Shown here piece after piece: positions 25,809-35,600 of a stretch of DNA of 64,000 nucleotides (the first letter of the stretch is position 1; every line of letters starts with the position of its first letter). Position numbers and translations under genes: made by a program. This DNA comes from Deltaproteobacteria bacterium (GTDB taxonomy: Bacteria > Myxococcota_A > UBA9042 > PHBI01). The notes beneath the pieces are model-generated. The model was not told the DNA's origin and did not search any database. It saw nothing but the letters and a program-made list of their open reading frames with translations. The DNA lies in NCBI GenBank assembly GCA_011526585.1, contig WYBB01000053.1, forward strand, positions 1-64,000, written 5' to 3'.

Positions 25809-27074
25809 ATGACCTCAGGCAATGACAAGAAAGGACCGCCCGGACCGCCGGCGCGCCGACCCGCTCCCCCGCCGCGCTCCGGCCCGACCTCTGGAGGCGC
25901 CGCGGCCCGCCCGCCGTCGACGGTGCCCAACGCCACCCGGCCGCAGCCGGCAGGTCGGCCCGCGGCACCGCCGGCCCGCCCTGCCCCGCCGCCGCGCGCG
26001 GCGCAGCACGAAGATCTCGACGCCGACGCCAAGACGACCGCGTTCAACCTCGCCGACATGGGGCTCGACGCCGACGACGCCACGGCCTCGTTCGACGCCA
26101 AGGCGCTGTCGGCCAAGGCCGCGGCGCCCGCGCCTGCGCCCCGCCCCGCGCCCACACCGCGCGCGGCCGCCCCGTCCGCCCCGGCGCGTGGCCCGGCGGC
26201 GCGCTCGCCGGCCTCGGCTCCTCGCCCCGCGGCGGCGCGCCCCTCGACGCCGGCGCCAGCCGACGACGAGAAGACGACCGCGTTCAACCTCGCCGATCTC
26301 CCGCCGGAGGACGACGCGCGCCCGAGCACGCTCGTCGGCTCGTCCAAGCCGGGTGCGGCCGTGCGCGGCGGGGCCCAGCCCCAGCGCCGCAACGAGACGC
26401 TGGCGCTCGCGCCGTCGGCGGCGCGTCAGGCGGCTCAGCAAGCGGCCAGGCCGCGGGCGGCACCAGCACCTGTCGAAGACGAGAAGACGACCGCGCTCTC
26501 GCTCGACGACATCGGCATGATCGACGCCGCGCCCGCGCGCCCGGCGGCGGCGCCCGCGAGGAAGCCCGCCGCGGCGCCCCCGGCGCAGATCGACGAAGGC
26601 GAGCGCACGGTGGCCGTCTCGCTCGACGACGCGATCGCGGCGGTCGACGCGGCGCCTCCGAAGCGGCCCGCGGCCGCGCCCAAGGGGGTGGCCCCGCGCG
26701 CGCAGCAGGCGGCGCCGACGGCGGCGGGGATCCAGGACGAGAAGACCACGGCGATGTCGCTCGAGGACATCGAGGCGATCGACGCGCTCCCCAAGCGTGC
26801 CGCGGCGGCTCCGGCCCAGGCGGCCCGGGCGCCGGTGCCCGCGCAGTCCAGGGCGCCGGTCGCCTCGGCCCGGGTCGACCTCGGGGCGAGCGAGGGCTTC
26901 ATCGGCGCGATCGGCTACGCCTTCAAGCATGACGCGCTCGAGGCCCAGATGAGCGCCGGCAAGATCGGTCAGGCGCCGCTCGATTCGTCGCGCAAGGCGG
27001 CGGGCATGCGCAACCTGATCATCGTCGGCGGTGCGCTCGGCGCTTTGATGCTTCTCTTCGGCATCATCTGGTGA
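25809..27074 (+). CDS. Tail-anchored Pro/Ala-rich protein with five KTTA-type motifs
   Basis: A 421-residue protein I do not recognise by family. Most of it is Pro/Ala-rich and likely disordered. Five short conserved motifs are embedded: KTTAFNLADM (75), KTTAFNLADL (155), KTTALSLDDI (226), RTVAVSLDDA (266) and KTTAMSLEDI (312), each preceded by acidic residues. A folded-looking segment follows (about 355-395: GFIGAIGYAFKHDALEAQM), and the last 22 residues form one transmembrane segment (LIIVGGALGALMLLFGIIW), making it tail-anchored with the repeats in the cytoplasm. Acidic-K-T-T-A sites resemble phosphothreonine substrates, so it may be a kinase target and FHA docking array. That is inference. 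It has its own promoter. Confidence 0.75.
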   Translation: MTSGNDKKGPPGPPARRPAPPPRSGPTSGGAAARPPSTVPNATRPQPAGRPAAPPARPAPPPRAAQHEDLDADAKTTAFNLADMGLDADDATASFDAKALSAKAAAPAPAPRPAPTPRAAAPSAPARGPAARSPASAPRPAAARPSTPAPADDEKTTAFNLADLPPEDDARPSTLVGSSKPGAAVRGGAQPQRRNETLALAPSAARQAAQQAARPRAAPAPVEDEKTTALSLDDIGMIDAAPARPAAAPARKPAAAPPAQIDEGERTVAVSLDDAIAAVDAAPPKRPAAAPKGVAPRAQQAAPTAAGIQDEKTTAMSLEDIEAIDALPKRAAAAPAQAARAPVPAQSRAPVASARVDLGASEGFIGAIGYAFKHDALEAQMSAGKIGQAPLDSSRKAAGMRNLIIVGGALGALMLLFGIIW

Positions 27075-27491
27075 TAGGCCAGCTTCCGCGTCGGCCGAAC
27101 CACCTCCGCGGTGGGGTCGGCCCGCGCGGTGCCCTTGCCAGGCACCTCGCAAACGCCGCGCTAAAAATTGGCGCGTTCAGAGGAAGCGACCTAGGGTGAT
27201 CACAGGGCCCTGTCGGCTGTCGCACGGCGGTCGGCGGAGGCGAAGAGAGTCGTCGATCGGTGTGTCGATCCGGACGCGCGCAAGCGTGTCAGCACGGACA
27301 CGCGGGGCGGCTTGCGAGACGAGAGAGGGAGCCCCCGCCGAGGTGCTCCGCGGAGCGAGACACTGGGGATGACACGGGTTCGAGCGCGGCGAGGTCACGG
27401 CCTGGCGCCACGGATTCGTGTTGGCATGGGCCTGGCACTGTAGGTCGGAAGGCGTCGCGTGAGGCGGCGGGCGAAAAACGGAGCGACGGCG
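27075..27491. other. Gap without a convincing gene
   Basis: A 417-base stretch. Near 27095-27125 an imperfect hairpin (GGCCGAACCACC paired with GGTGGGGTCGGCC) could end the upstream transcript, but it has no T-run. The rest shows no open frame with the GC-rich third-position codon use of the neighbours, and no RNA gene that I recognise. Confidence 0.4.
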
Positions 27492-27653
27492 ATGGAAGGC
27501 ATCATGGGCGTACTGGCGTTGGCGGGTGGTTTCGGCCTGGCCCTCGGGCTCACCATGCTCGGCATGAACGTCGTGCTGTCCTTCATGCCCACGCGCCGCC
27601 GGGCCGAGGCCCAGCAGGTCGTCAGCGCGCCGGCGTCCGCGGACTCGATGTAG
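27492..27653 (+). CDS. Small single-span membrane protein
   Basis: A 53-residue peptide with one hydrophobic segment (MGVLALAGGFGLALGLTMLGMNVVLSFM) followed by a basic TRRRAEAQQ tail. GGAG lies about 9 bases before the ATG. A longer form from GTG at 27459 is possible. There is no family match that I know; the support is the membrane segment with a positive-inside tail. A fragment of the dispersed repeat begins 4 bases after its TAG. Confidence 0.45.
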   Translation: MEGIMGVLALAGGFGLALGLTMLGMNVVLSFMPTRRRAEAQQVVSAPASADSM

Positions 27654-27656
27654 CGC

Positions 27657-27702
27657 GGCGACGCCGCAGACGCGCGGCGCAGCCATCGGCCCGCGCGCTG
27701 CC
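27657..27702 (-). repeat. Right-end fragment of the dispersed element
   Basis: From 27658 it is identical over 45 bases to 27805-27849 of the full copy that follows, at an offset of 147 bases. The locus is therefore a partial tandem: a fragment, then the full element. Confidence 0.65.
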
Positions 27703-27705
27703 ACG

Positions 27706-27848
27706 GCTGCGTGCGGGACGATGAGCGAGCCGCGATGGATGCAAGGAGCAGCGCCCCCGACGAGTGAGGTGTACGGTGGTACTCCGCAACGAGGAGGGGG
27801 CGACGCGACGCCGCAGACGCGCGGCGCAGCCATCGGCCCGCGCGCTGC
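27706..27848 (-). repeat. Dispersed ~142-bp element, copy B (inverted)
   Basis: Same element as 9818-9960, in the opposite orientation. The ends are GCTGCGTGCGGGACGATG and, as reverse complement, GCAGCGCGCGGGCCGATG. Internal blocks match the other copies closely, including the GCCGCAGACGCGCGGC hairpin. With the fragment before it and a putative promoter after it, it makes up most of the 27654-28000 gap; no gene is seen there. Confidence 0.75.
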
Positions 27849-27864
27849 CCGTGTGGCCGCCCCC

Positions 27865-27893
27865 TTGCGTATCCACGCGCGCAAGGCTATGGT
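27865..27893 (+). promoter_or_regulatory. Possible promoter for the DUF4157 gene
   Basis: TTGCGT at 27865-27870 and TATGGT at 27888-27893, spaced 17 bp, about 100 bases before the ATG. It lies just beyond the end of the repeat element. Confidence 0.35.
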
Positions 27894-28000
27894 GGCGCTC
27901 GTTCCTCCGGGGTTGGGGTCTGTCCTCGTGATCCGAGGCGTGCGAAGCCGTCGTCCAACGAAGGCGCGCGCGGCGCGAGCAGAGCGAAGGGAGTGTTGCG

Positions 28001-28705
28001 ATGGCCACCAGGCAGGAAGAGGAAAGGAAGCTCATCGAGGAGGGCCTCGAGGCGCTGACCGAGGGCGACGCCGACAACGCGCGCGAGGCCGAGGAGCGCA
28101 GGCGGATCTTCGAAGAGCTCGCGGCGCGCATCGAGCAGCCCGGCCTGCAGGACCGCATCCTCGAGCGCTATCAGTCGATGGGCCGCACGCTGCTCGCCGA
28201 CACCCTGCCGAGCCGCGTCGACCCGAAGATCGCGCGCGCCCTGCGCCCCATCCTCGGTGACGTCAGCGACGTGCGCGTGCACACCGGCAAGGTCGCGAGC
28301 GAGGCGGCGTCGGCGATGCAAGCGCGCGCGTTCGCGATCGGCGACAAGGACATCTTCATCGATCGGCAGGAGTTCGACCCGCAGAGCACCGAGGGCGCGA
28401 CGCTGCTCGCGCACGAGATCGCGCACACGCGGGACGCGGCGACGGGCTTCGCGCTCTCGTCACAGCACGGCTCGTCGACGAGCGCGCGTGAGCAGTTCGC
28501 GCACGAGGTCGAGCACAAGTTCGCGCGTGAGTGGGTCGACAACGGCGACAGCGCCGTCGCCGAGGAGGGCGACACCGGCGCGGGCGTCGGGCCCGACGGC
28601 ATGCCCAAGGAGCCCGAGGTCGACAAGCGCCTGCTCGCCGACAAGATCATGCAGATCCTCGAGACGCAGCGGAAGCGCCACGCCGATCGCATCGGGCGCT
28701 GGTAG
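28001..28705 (+). CDS. DUF4157 (eCIS-core) metallopeptidase-like protein
   Basis: A 234-residue protein. The central part matches DUF4157, the domain often found on proteins loaded into extracellular contractile injection systems: VRVHTGKVASEAASAMQARA, then AFAIGDKDIFIDRQEF and LLAHEIAHT, with the zinc motif H138-E-I-A-H142. A second HExxH (H168-E-V-E-H172) lies 30 residues later in FAHEVEHKF, which is unusual. The N-terminal 60 residues are charged and helical; the tail is acidic, then basic. There is no signal peptide. No contractile sheath, tube or baseplate gene is in this window, so it may act with a distant system or be a solo protease-like protein. Confidence 0.75.
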   Translation: MATRQEEERKLIEEGLEALTEGDADNAREAEERRRIFEELAARIEQPGLQDRILERYQSMGRTLLADTLPSRVDPKIARALRPILGDVSDVRVHTGKVASEAASAMQARAFAIGDKDIFIDRQEFDPQSTEGATLLAHEIAHTRDAATGFALSSQHGSSTSAREQFAHEVEHKFAREWVDNGDSAVAEEGDTGAGVGPDGMPKEPEVDKRLLADKIMQILETQRKRHADRIGRW

Positions 28706-28720
28706 CCGACGCGACCGGGA

Positions 28721-29518
28721 TCAGCCGGGCGCGGTGAGGAGCTGCCAGAGGCGTTCGGGCAGCGGCGCGCCGTCGAGCGCGAGGACCGGCGCGAGCGGTA
28801 GGACCGCGTTGGTGGCGACGAGGCCGTGCGCGCGGCGCAGATCGTCGTGGGCGAAGACCGCCTCGCGGTGCGGGAGGCCGAGCGCGGCGAGGCGCGCGAG
28901 CAGCGTGGCGCGCGAGACGCCGGGGAGGATCGGCGCGCTCAGCGGAGGCGTGAAGACGACGTCGTCGATGAGCGCGAAGAGGTTCGTCGTCGTGCCCTCG
29001 AGCACGTGGCCTTCGGGGTCGAGCCAGAGCCCCTCGAAGGTGGGGCGGTGGCCCTCGGGGTGCAGGCGACGCAGCGCGGTGTTGGCGCCGTAGGCGAGGG
29101 ACTTGTGGCGCGCGAGGAAGCTCTCGCCGCGGCGGGCGGGCAGCGTGAAGAGCTCGAGCCCGCGGCGGCGCTCGAGGTCGCGCTCGCCGAGCAGGCGGAG
29201 CTGCACGATGAGCGTCGGCCGCGCGGTGAGCGTCAGGCGCACGACGCGTTCGACGTCCGTCGGCAACGGATTGGCCGCGAGCACCTGGTCGATGGCGAAG
29301 GCGGGATCGATCGGCGGCGGCGGCAGGGCCAGCGCGCGGCGTGAGCGCTCGAAGCGCGCGAGGTGCGCGGCGCGGGCGACGACCTCGCCGGCGACGACGC
29401 GCATCGTCTCGAAGAGCCCGTCGCCGAGCGTGAGCCCGGGGTCGTCGGCGCGCACGCGCGCGGCGTCGCGCGGGACGAGGCGATCATCGAGCCAGGCGAA
29501 CGTCGGTTCGGTCGACAT
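28721..29518 (-). CDS. Class IV PLP-dependent aminotransferase (branched-chain aminotransferase or aminodeoxychorismate lyase type)
   Basis: A 265-residue fold-type IV PLP enzyme. Visible are DPGLTLGDGLFETMRV, the cofactor lysine in RHKSLAYGAN (about K139), EGTTTNLFAL and ILPGVSRATLL. The length fits PabC or a D-amino acid/branched-chain transaminase; the lack of neighbours from folate or branched-chain synthesis leaves the choice open, though the short size slightly favours the lyase PabC. The start MSTEPTF was chosen; the longer frame overlaps the start region of the divergent giant gene. It converges with the DUF4157 gene at a distance of 15 bp. Confidence 0.85.
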   Translation of the reverse strand: MSTEPTFAWLDDRLVPRDAARVRADDPGLTLGDGLFETMRVVAGEVVARAAHLARFERSRRALALPPPPIDPAFAIDQVLAANPLPTDVERVVRLTLTARPTLIVQLRLLGERDLERRRGLELFTLPARRGESFLARHKSLAYGANTALRRLHPEGHRPTFEGLWLDPEGHVLEGTTTNLFALIDDVVFTPPLSAPILPGVSRATLLARLAALGLPHREAVFAHDDLRRAHGLVATNAVLPLAPVLALDGAPLPERLWQLLTAPG

Positions 29519-29612
29519 GAGCGGAGCTTGGCCTGGAACGCGGCCGGCGTCGACGGCTGGTGACCTTGTGTAGCGCGAGGCGAGCGTGTAATCAGGACAG
29601 AACGGAGGGATC

Positions 29613-32600
29613 TTGGCAGCCGTGCTCGAGCAGCTGAGCGGAGAGCTCGCCCGAACACCGTCGGACCAGGACGTCCTGCGGAGGTTCGCGGAGGGGTGTC
29701 TCGACGCGGGCGAGCTCGAGCGGTTGCGCGTCGGGCTCGAGCCGGTGCTGGCCGGGCTATCGGGCCCGCTGGCGGTCCGACCCGTGGCCGAGGTCCTGGC
29801 GAGGACGCTGGTCGCGGCGGCCGAGCGCAAGGAGAAGAAGGCGCCGCGCGATGCGCTCGAGCTCTACCTGCGGGCGGCGCGGATCCTGGCGAGCGCGGCC
29901 AACGACCGCGTCGGCGCGGCGCGGATCCTGGCCATGGCGTGGCGGCTCGTGCCCGACGAGCGCGTGGCGCTGGCGTCGCAGGCGCTCTTCCAGGGCACGC
30001 AGGAGCCGCCCGAGTACACGCTGGTCGCGCTGGCGGAGGTCGGTATCAGCGGGCAGCGCTCGGTGGCGCTCAGGCGCCTGGCGGCCGGCGCGCTCGAGCG
30101 GCGCCGCCTCGACGAGGCCGAGGCCCTCTTTGCGCGGCTCGAGGCGCTGCACGAGGGCGACCCGGACGTCAGCGCCGGGCGCGAGGTGATCGCCCGCCTG
30201 CGCGCGAGCGCGGATGACGAGGTGGCGCGCCTGCAAGAGCAGCTCACGCGCGCGACGCTCCCCGCGGAGCGGGCGGCGACGTGGCGGCGCATCGGCGAGG
30301 TGCAGCGCGGCGCGGGGCGGATCGCGGCGGCCAGGGAGGCCTACGCGAGCGCGCTCGAGCTCGGCGACGAGGCGGCGCTGAGACCGCTCGAGGGGCTCTA
30401 CCGGGATGACGACGAGCTCGAGGCGCTCTGCGAGGTGCTCGAGCGCGTCGCGGGGCGCGGCGGCGAGGTGGGGATGGCGCTCAGGAAGAAGCGCTTCCTC
30501 CTGCTCGAGGAGCTCGGCCGCTCCGAGGATGCCAGGCGCATCCTGGCGGCGCCCGAGCGCGTGCGCGAGAGCGGGCCGCTCGAGGATCTGCGCCGCGACG
30601 CCGAGGCGCTCGCCGACAGCGATCCCGAGCGCGGCGCGCTGCGCCTCGAGGAGTGGGCGACGGCCAGCGACGACGCGGGCGCGCGCCTCGAGGCGCTGGA
30701 GGAGGCGGCGGCGCTGGCCAGGCGGGCGCGAGGTGCCGACGCGCCGAGCGCGCTCGAGGAGCGACTGTGGAGGAAGGTGCGCGCGCTCGACCCGACGCAC
30801 AAGGGCGCGGCCGACTTCTACCGCGAGTTCTACGAGCGCCACCCCGACCCGCGACGCGCCTACACGAACCTCGCCCAGCTGCACGCGATCACCGCCGACG
30901 CCGCCGAGCGGCGGGCCATCGCGACCGAGATGGCGCTGCTCGCCGAGAACAACCTCGGCCACCTCGACAAGGCGATCGAGGCATGGCGGCTGGTCGAGCG
31001 CGACGTCGACGGCGCCGAGGGCGAGAGCGACGCCGAGCGTGAGCTGACGCGCCTGGCGGTGTGGGCCGAGCTGCGGCGCCTCTACGCGACGGCGGGGCGC
31101 TGGCACGCCTACGTCGATCTGCTCGATCGCTGGGTCGAGGCGAGCCCGGAGATCGCCGACAAGGTCGAGCTGCTCTTCGACGCCGTCGAGGTCTACCAGG
31201 ACCCGGAGCGGCTGCCGATGCCGGCGATGGTGCTGCAGACCTACCAGCGCATCGTCGCGCTCGTGCCGAGCCACCCGGTGGCGCTCGACCGTCTGGCGGT
31301 CGGGCTCGCCGAGCGCGAGCAGTGGTCGGACCTGCTCAAGGTCCTGGCGCAGAAGGTCGAGCTCACGGAGGAGCCGTCCGAGCTGGTCGCGCTCTTCCAT
31401 CAGATCGCCGACCTCTACCTCGACCACGTGCGCTCGGACTCGCAGGCGGTGGCGGTGCTGGAGCGCCTGCTCGAGCTCGACCCCGACGACATCCAGGTCG
31501 TGCGGCATCTGCGCGAGCTGTATCGGCGGCGCCAGGACGCGGAGCTGCACTTCGCGGCGCTGGAGCGGGAGCTCGAGCTGACGAGCGAGCCGTCCGAGCG
31601 CATCGCGCTCCTGGAGGCGCTGGCGGAGACCGCGCAGAACGCGTTCCTGCAGCCGGAGCGCGCGGCGGGATTCCACCGTGAGATCCTCGAGCTCGCGCCG
31701 GGGCGCGAGGAGAGCCTGGCCGCGCTGCAGGCGCTGCACGCGGAGCAGGAGGACTGGCCCGCCTACGCACGCGTGCTCGAGCAGCGCGTGCAGGAGGCGA
31801 AGTCGAAGGCGGCCAAGCTGCCGCTCCTGCTCGAGCTCGGCGAGTGTGTGCTCACGCGGCTGGGCGACGTCGAGCGCGCCGAGCAGATCTTCCAGACGAT
31901 CGCCGAGTCGAGCCCGACCTCGGTGCCGGCGCGCCGCTTCCTGCAGCGGATCTTCGTCGCGCGAGGCAAGTGGGACGAGCTCGCGCGGCTCTTCGCCAAG
32001 CCGACCAAGACCTCGGGCGCGGCCGGCGCGCGCTGGAAGGACTACGTCGCGCTGCTCAAGGACGCCGCCAAGCACGAGCGCGATCCGGCGCTGGCGCGGG
32101 CGATCCACGTCGAGATCGCTCGCGTCATGGAGGCCGAGCTCGACGACAGGAAGAGCGCGGCCGAGCACCTCGAGGCCGCGCTGCGCGACGGCGACGATCA
32201 GGTCGCGCTGGCCCGCAAGCTGCTCGAGCTCCTCGGCGACGAGAGCGCTGCGCAGCGGCGACTGGTGGCGCTGCACGTGCTCGGGCAGCACGCGCCCGAC
32301 GCGTCCGAGCGCTATCAGGCGTGGATGCAGGCGGGACAGCTGCACCGGCGCGCCAAGGATCCCGTCGGAGCGTGCGAGGCGTGGGGCAAGGCGCTGGTCA
32401 TCGGCGCCGAGCTCGGGCTCATCGAGGCGCTGCCGCAGCTCGAGGAGGACGCCGGGGCGACCGGGCGATGGGAGAGCGCCTACGCGGCGATCGACGAGGC
32501 GCTCGGACGCCTGCCCGCGGCCGCGGGCGAGGCGAGCGCCAAGGAGGTGCGCGCGGCGCTGCACCGCTCGCTCGGCAACATCGCGCGCACGCGGCTGCTC

Positions 32601-35600
32601 GTGCCCGAGGAGGCGGTGCGCCACTTCCGCTGGGTGCTGCAGCTCGCGCCCGGCGACGCCTACGCGCTCGAGGAGCTCGAGAAGCTCTACTACAGCCAGA
32701 GCGACTTCGCCGGGCTCGAGGAGGTCTACCGCGCGCGCATCGAGGCCGCGCCGACGGCGGCCGAGCGGCTGGCCCCGCTCAAGGCGCTGGGGCGGCTCTT
32801 CGACGACGTGATGCTCGACGCCGAGCGCGCGGCGCAGATCTACCAGGACGTGCTGCACCTCGCGCCCGACGACCAGGGCGCGTTCGATGGGCTCGTGCGG
32901 GCGTTGGAGTCGACCAAGGCGTGGGGTGAGCTGGCGCTGGCGTTGGAGGCCGGGCTCGTGCGCGTGCGTGAGCCGGCCAGGCGCCGGAAGCTCAGGCTGC
33001 AGCTCGTCGCGGTCGCGGCCGATCGGCTGGGCGATCCGTTGGCGGCGATCGAGCACTGCCGGGACATCATCGAGAGCGGACCGAGCGACGCGGAGCAGAA
33101 CGCGGTGCGCGTGGTCCTCGAGCGCTACGCCGGCGATCCGGTCGTGGGGCGCGAGGCGGCGCCGGTGCTCGAGGAGGTCTACCGGCGCCAGGGGCGGCTC
33201 GATGCGCTGGCGGCGATGCTGGAGGCGCGCATCGAGAGCGCGGGCGAGGCCGAGCTGCCCCACCTGCCCCGCCTGATCGACGAGCTCCTGATGCTGTCGG
33301 GCGGCCTGCATGGCGCACCGGACAAGGCGTTCTCGCTCCTGTCGCGCCGCTTCGCGGTGGCGCCGGAGGACCCCGAGGCGTGGGAGGAGCTCGAGCAGGC
33401 GGCGGCGCTGAGCAACGCCTGGGAGGAGCTCGCTGCGATGTGGAAGGCGGCGCTCGAGCGCGAGCCGCCGATCGACCTGGCGCTGCGGCCGGCGCTCAGG
33501 CTGCGCCTGGCCGACGTCTATCACCGGCGCCTCATCGAGCTCGAGGAGGCGATCGTCGAGACCGAGCGCGCGCTGTCCGAGACGGAGGACGACGCCGAGG
33601 CGCTGGCCGCGCTCGAGCTGCTCGGGGTGCTCTTCAAGAAGACCGCCGACCTCGACTCGTTCGTCCGGGTCAAGCTCGACGCGTCGCGGCGGGTGCTCTC
33701 CCGCTCGCTCAGGCGACAGAAGGTGGTCGAGGCGGCGCACGCGCTGGCGGGCGCGCTGGGTCGGCCCGAGGACGCGGTCGCCGTGCTCGAGCCGCTGTGG
33801 ATCGAGGAGCCGGGTGACAGCGAGATCTCCGATCTGCTGCTGCAGCTCCACGAGCGCATCGGCGATGCGGAGAAGATCGATCAGGCCTACACCGACGCGA
33901 TCGAGGCGGCGAGGACGGCCGAGCGACGCGACGCGCTGCGGCTTCGTCGGGCGCTGCTGAGGCGCGACAAGCGCGGCCTCTGGGAGGTGGCGATCTCGGA
34001 GCTGATCGGGCTCGTGGAGAGCGAGACGGCCGGGCGCGACGCGCGACGCGCGCTGCTCGAGGTCTCGCGCGCGCAGGAGTCCGAGGGTCAGCGCGACGTG
34101 ATCCTCGAGGTGCTGATCGACTATCACCGCCGGGCCGGCGACACCGAGGGCCTCATCAACACGCTGGTGGTGCAGGCGGAGTTCACCGAGCCGGGGTCGG
34201 CACGCGCGGCCGTCTTGCGCATCGCGGCGATCGAGTGCCTGCCGGAGATCGATGAGGCCGACAAGAAGGCCGAGGGCGCGCACCACGCGTTCCACCTGTA
34301 CGGGCAGGCGATCTTCGAGGACCCCGAGGACGGCGAGGCGCTCGAGCGCATGCGGCGGATCGCGGCCAGACTCGGGCTCTGGGCGGAGCTGTCCGAGGTC
34401 CTGCAAGCGGCGGTCGACGCCAACGGCGTCGAGGGTGGGGACGAGCTGCCGCGCGGCGTGCGGGGGCTCCTGCGCGAGGACGCGCGCATCGCCGAGGAAG
34501 AGCTCGCCGACGACCCGCGTGCGATCGCGTCGCTGACGCGCGAGCTGGCGCTGGCGGACGCGGCCGGCGAGCTCGATGTCGCGCCGACGCTGGCGGCGCT
34601 GTCGCGGCTCTACGAGCGGGTCGGCGACTTCGAGGCGCGGCGCGAGGTGCTGGGGCGCATGGCGGCGGGCGAGACCGACCCGATCGCCCGGGCCGAGGTG
34701 CTCGAGGCGCTGGCGGTGCTCGAGCTGGACGTCGGGCGCGTCGACGAGGCGATCGTCGCGCTCGAGTCGGCGCTCGAGGAGCTCGGACAGGCACCGCGCG
34801 AGACGGCGCGCGCGACGCGGCAGCGCCTGCTGGCCACGCTCGAGAGCGTGCTGCGGAGCGCCGAGCGCTTCCCCGAGCTGGTCGATCTGCTGGCGGAGGC
34901 CGCGGCGTTCGAGGACGCCGAGAGCGAGCGGCGCGAGCTCCTGCACCGCGCGGCGGAGTGCGCGACCGACGAGCTCGGCGACAAGATGCGGGCCGCGGTG
35001 CTGTACGAACAGCTCGTCTCGATCGACGCCAACGACGAGGCGGCGGTGGCGCGCCTGGTCGAGCTCTACCAGGAGGCCGGGCGCTGGGACGAGGCGATCG
35101 TCGCGCTCGGGCGGCAGCGGGCGCTGGCGGAGGGTGCCGGCTCGCGCGCGGAAGCGAACGAGATCGCTTTTCGTATCGGACAGATCCAGGCCGAGCACGG
35201 CGGCGGGATCGAGGCGGCGCTGGCGACGCTCGCGGAGGTGCTCGCGCACGACGACGCGCACGCCGGAGCGCTGGCGACCCTGGCGCGCGTCGAGACCAGG
35301 CACCCGAGCGCCGGGACGCGGGCGCGGGCGCTCATGGCCGACGCGCATCGGCGACGCGGCGACGCCGAAGAGCTGGCCGCGGTGTTGGAGCGGATCGCGA
35401 CCTTCGACGCGCCGCCGCCGCTCCTCCTGGCCGAGCTGGCGGACCTGTGGGCGGGTCCGCTCGGCAACCGCGCGCGTGCCTGGGCACACGTGGCGCGAGG
35501 CTACGCACTGGACCCGGGCGGTGACGAGGGCGGCGCTTGTCGCGAGCGGCTCCTGACGTTGACGCGTGACGAGCTCGCCGACGGCAGCGCCGATCACGAC

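Noticed and set aside
27177..27884. A 235-residue open frame and its forward partner at 27721 across the repeat element
   Set aside because: The peptide text (MSEPRWMQGAAPPTSEVYGG and its complement) comes from the dispersed inverted-repeat element and recurs with every copy, so it is not a gene.
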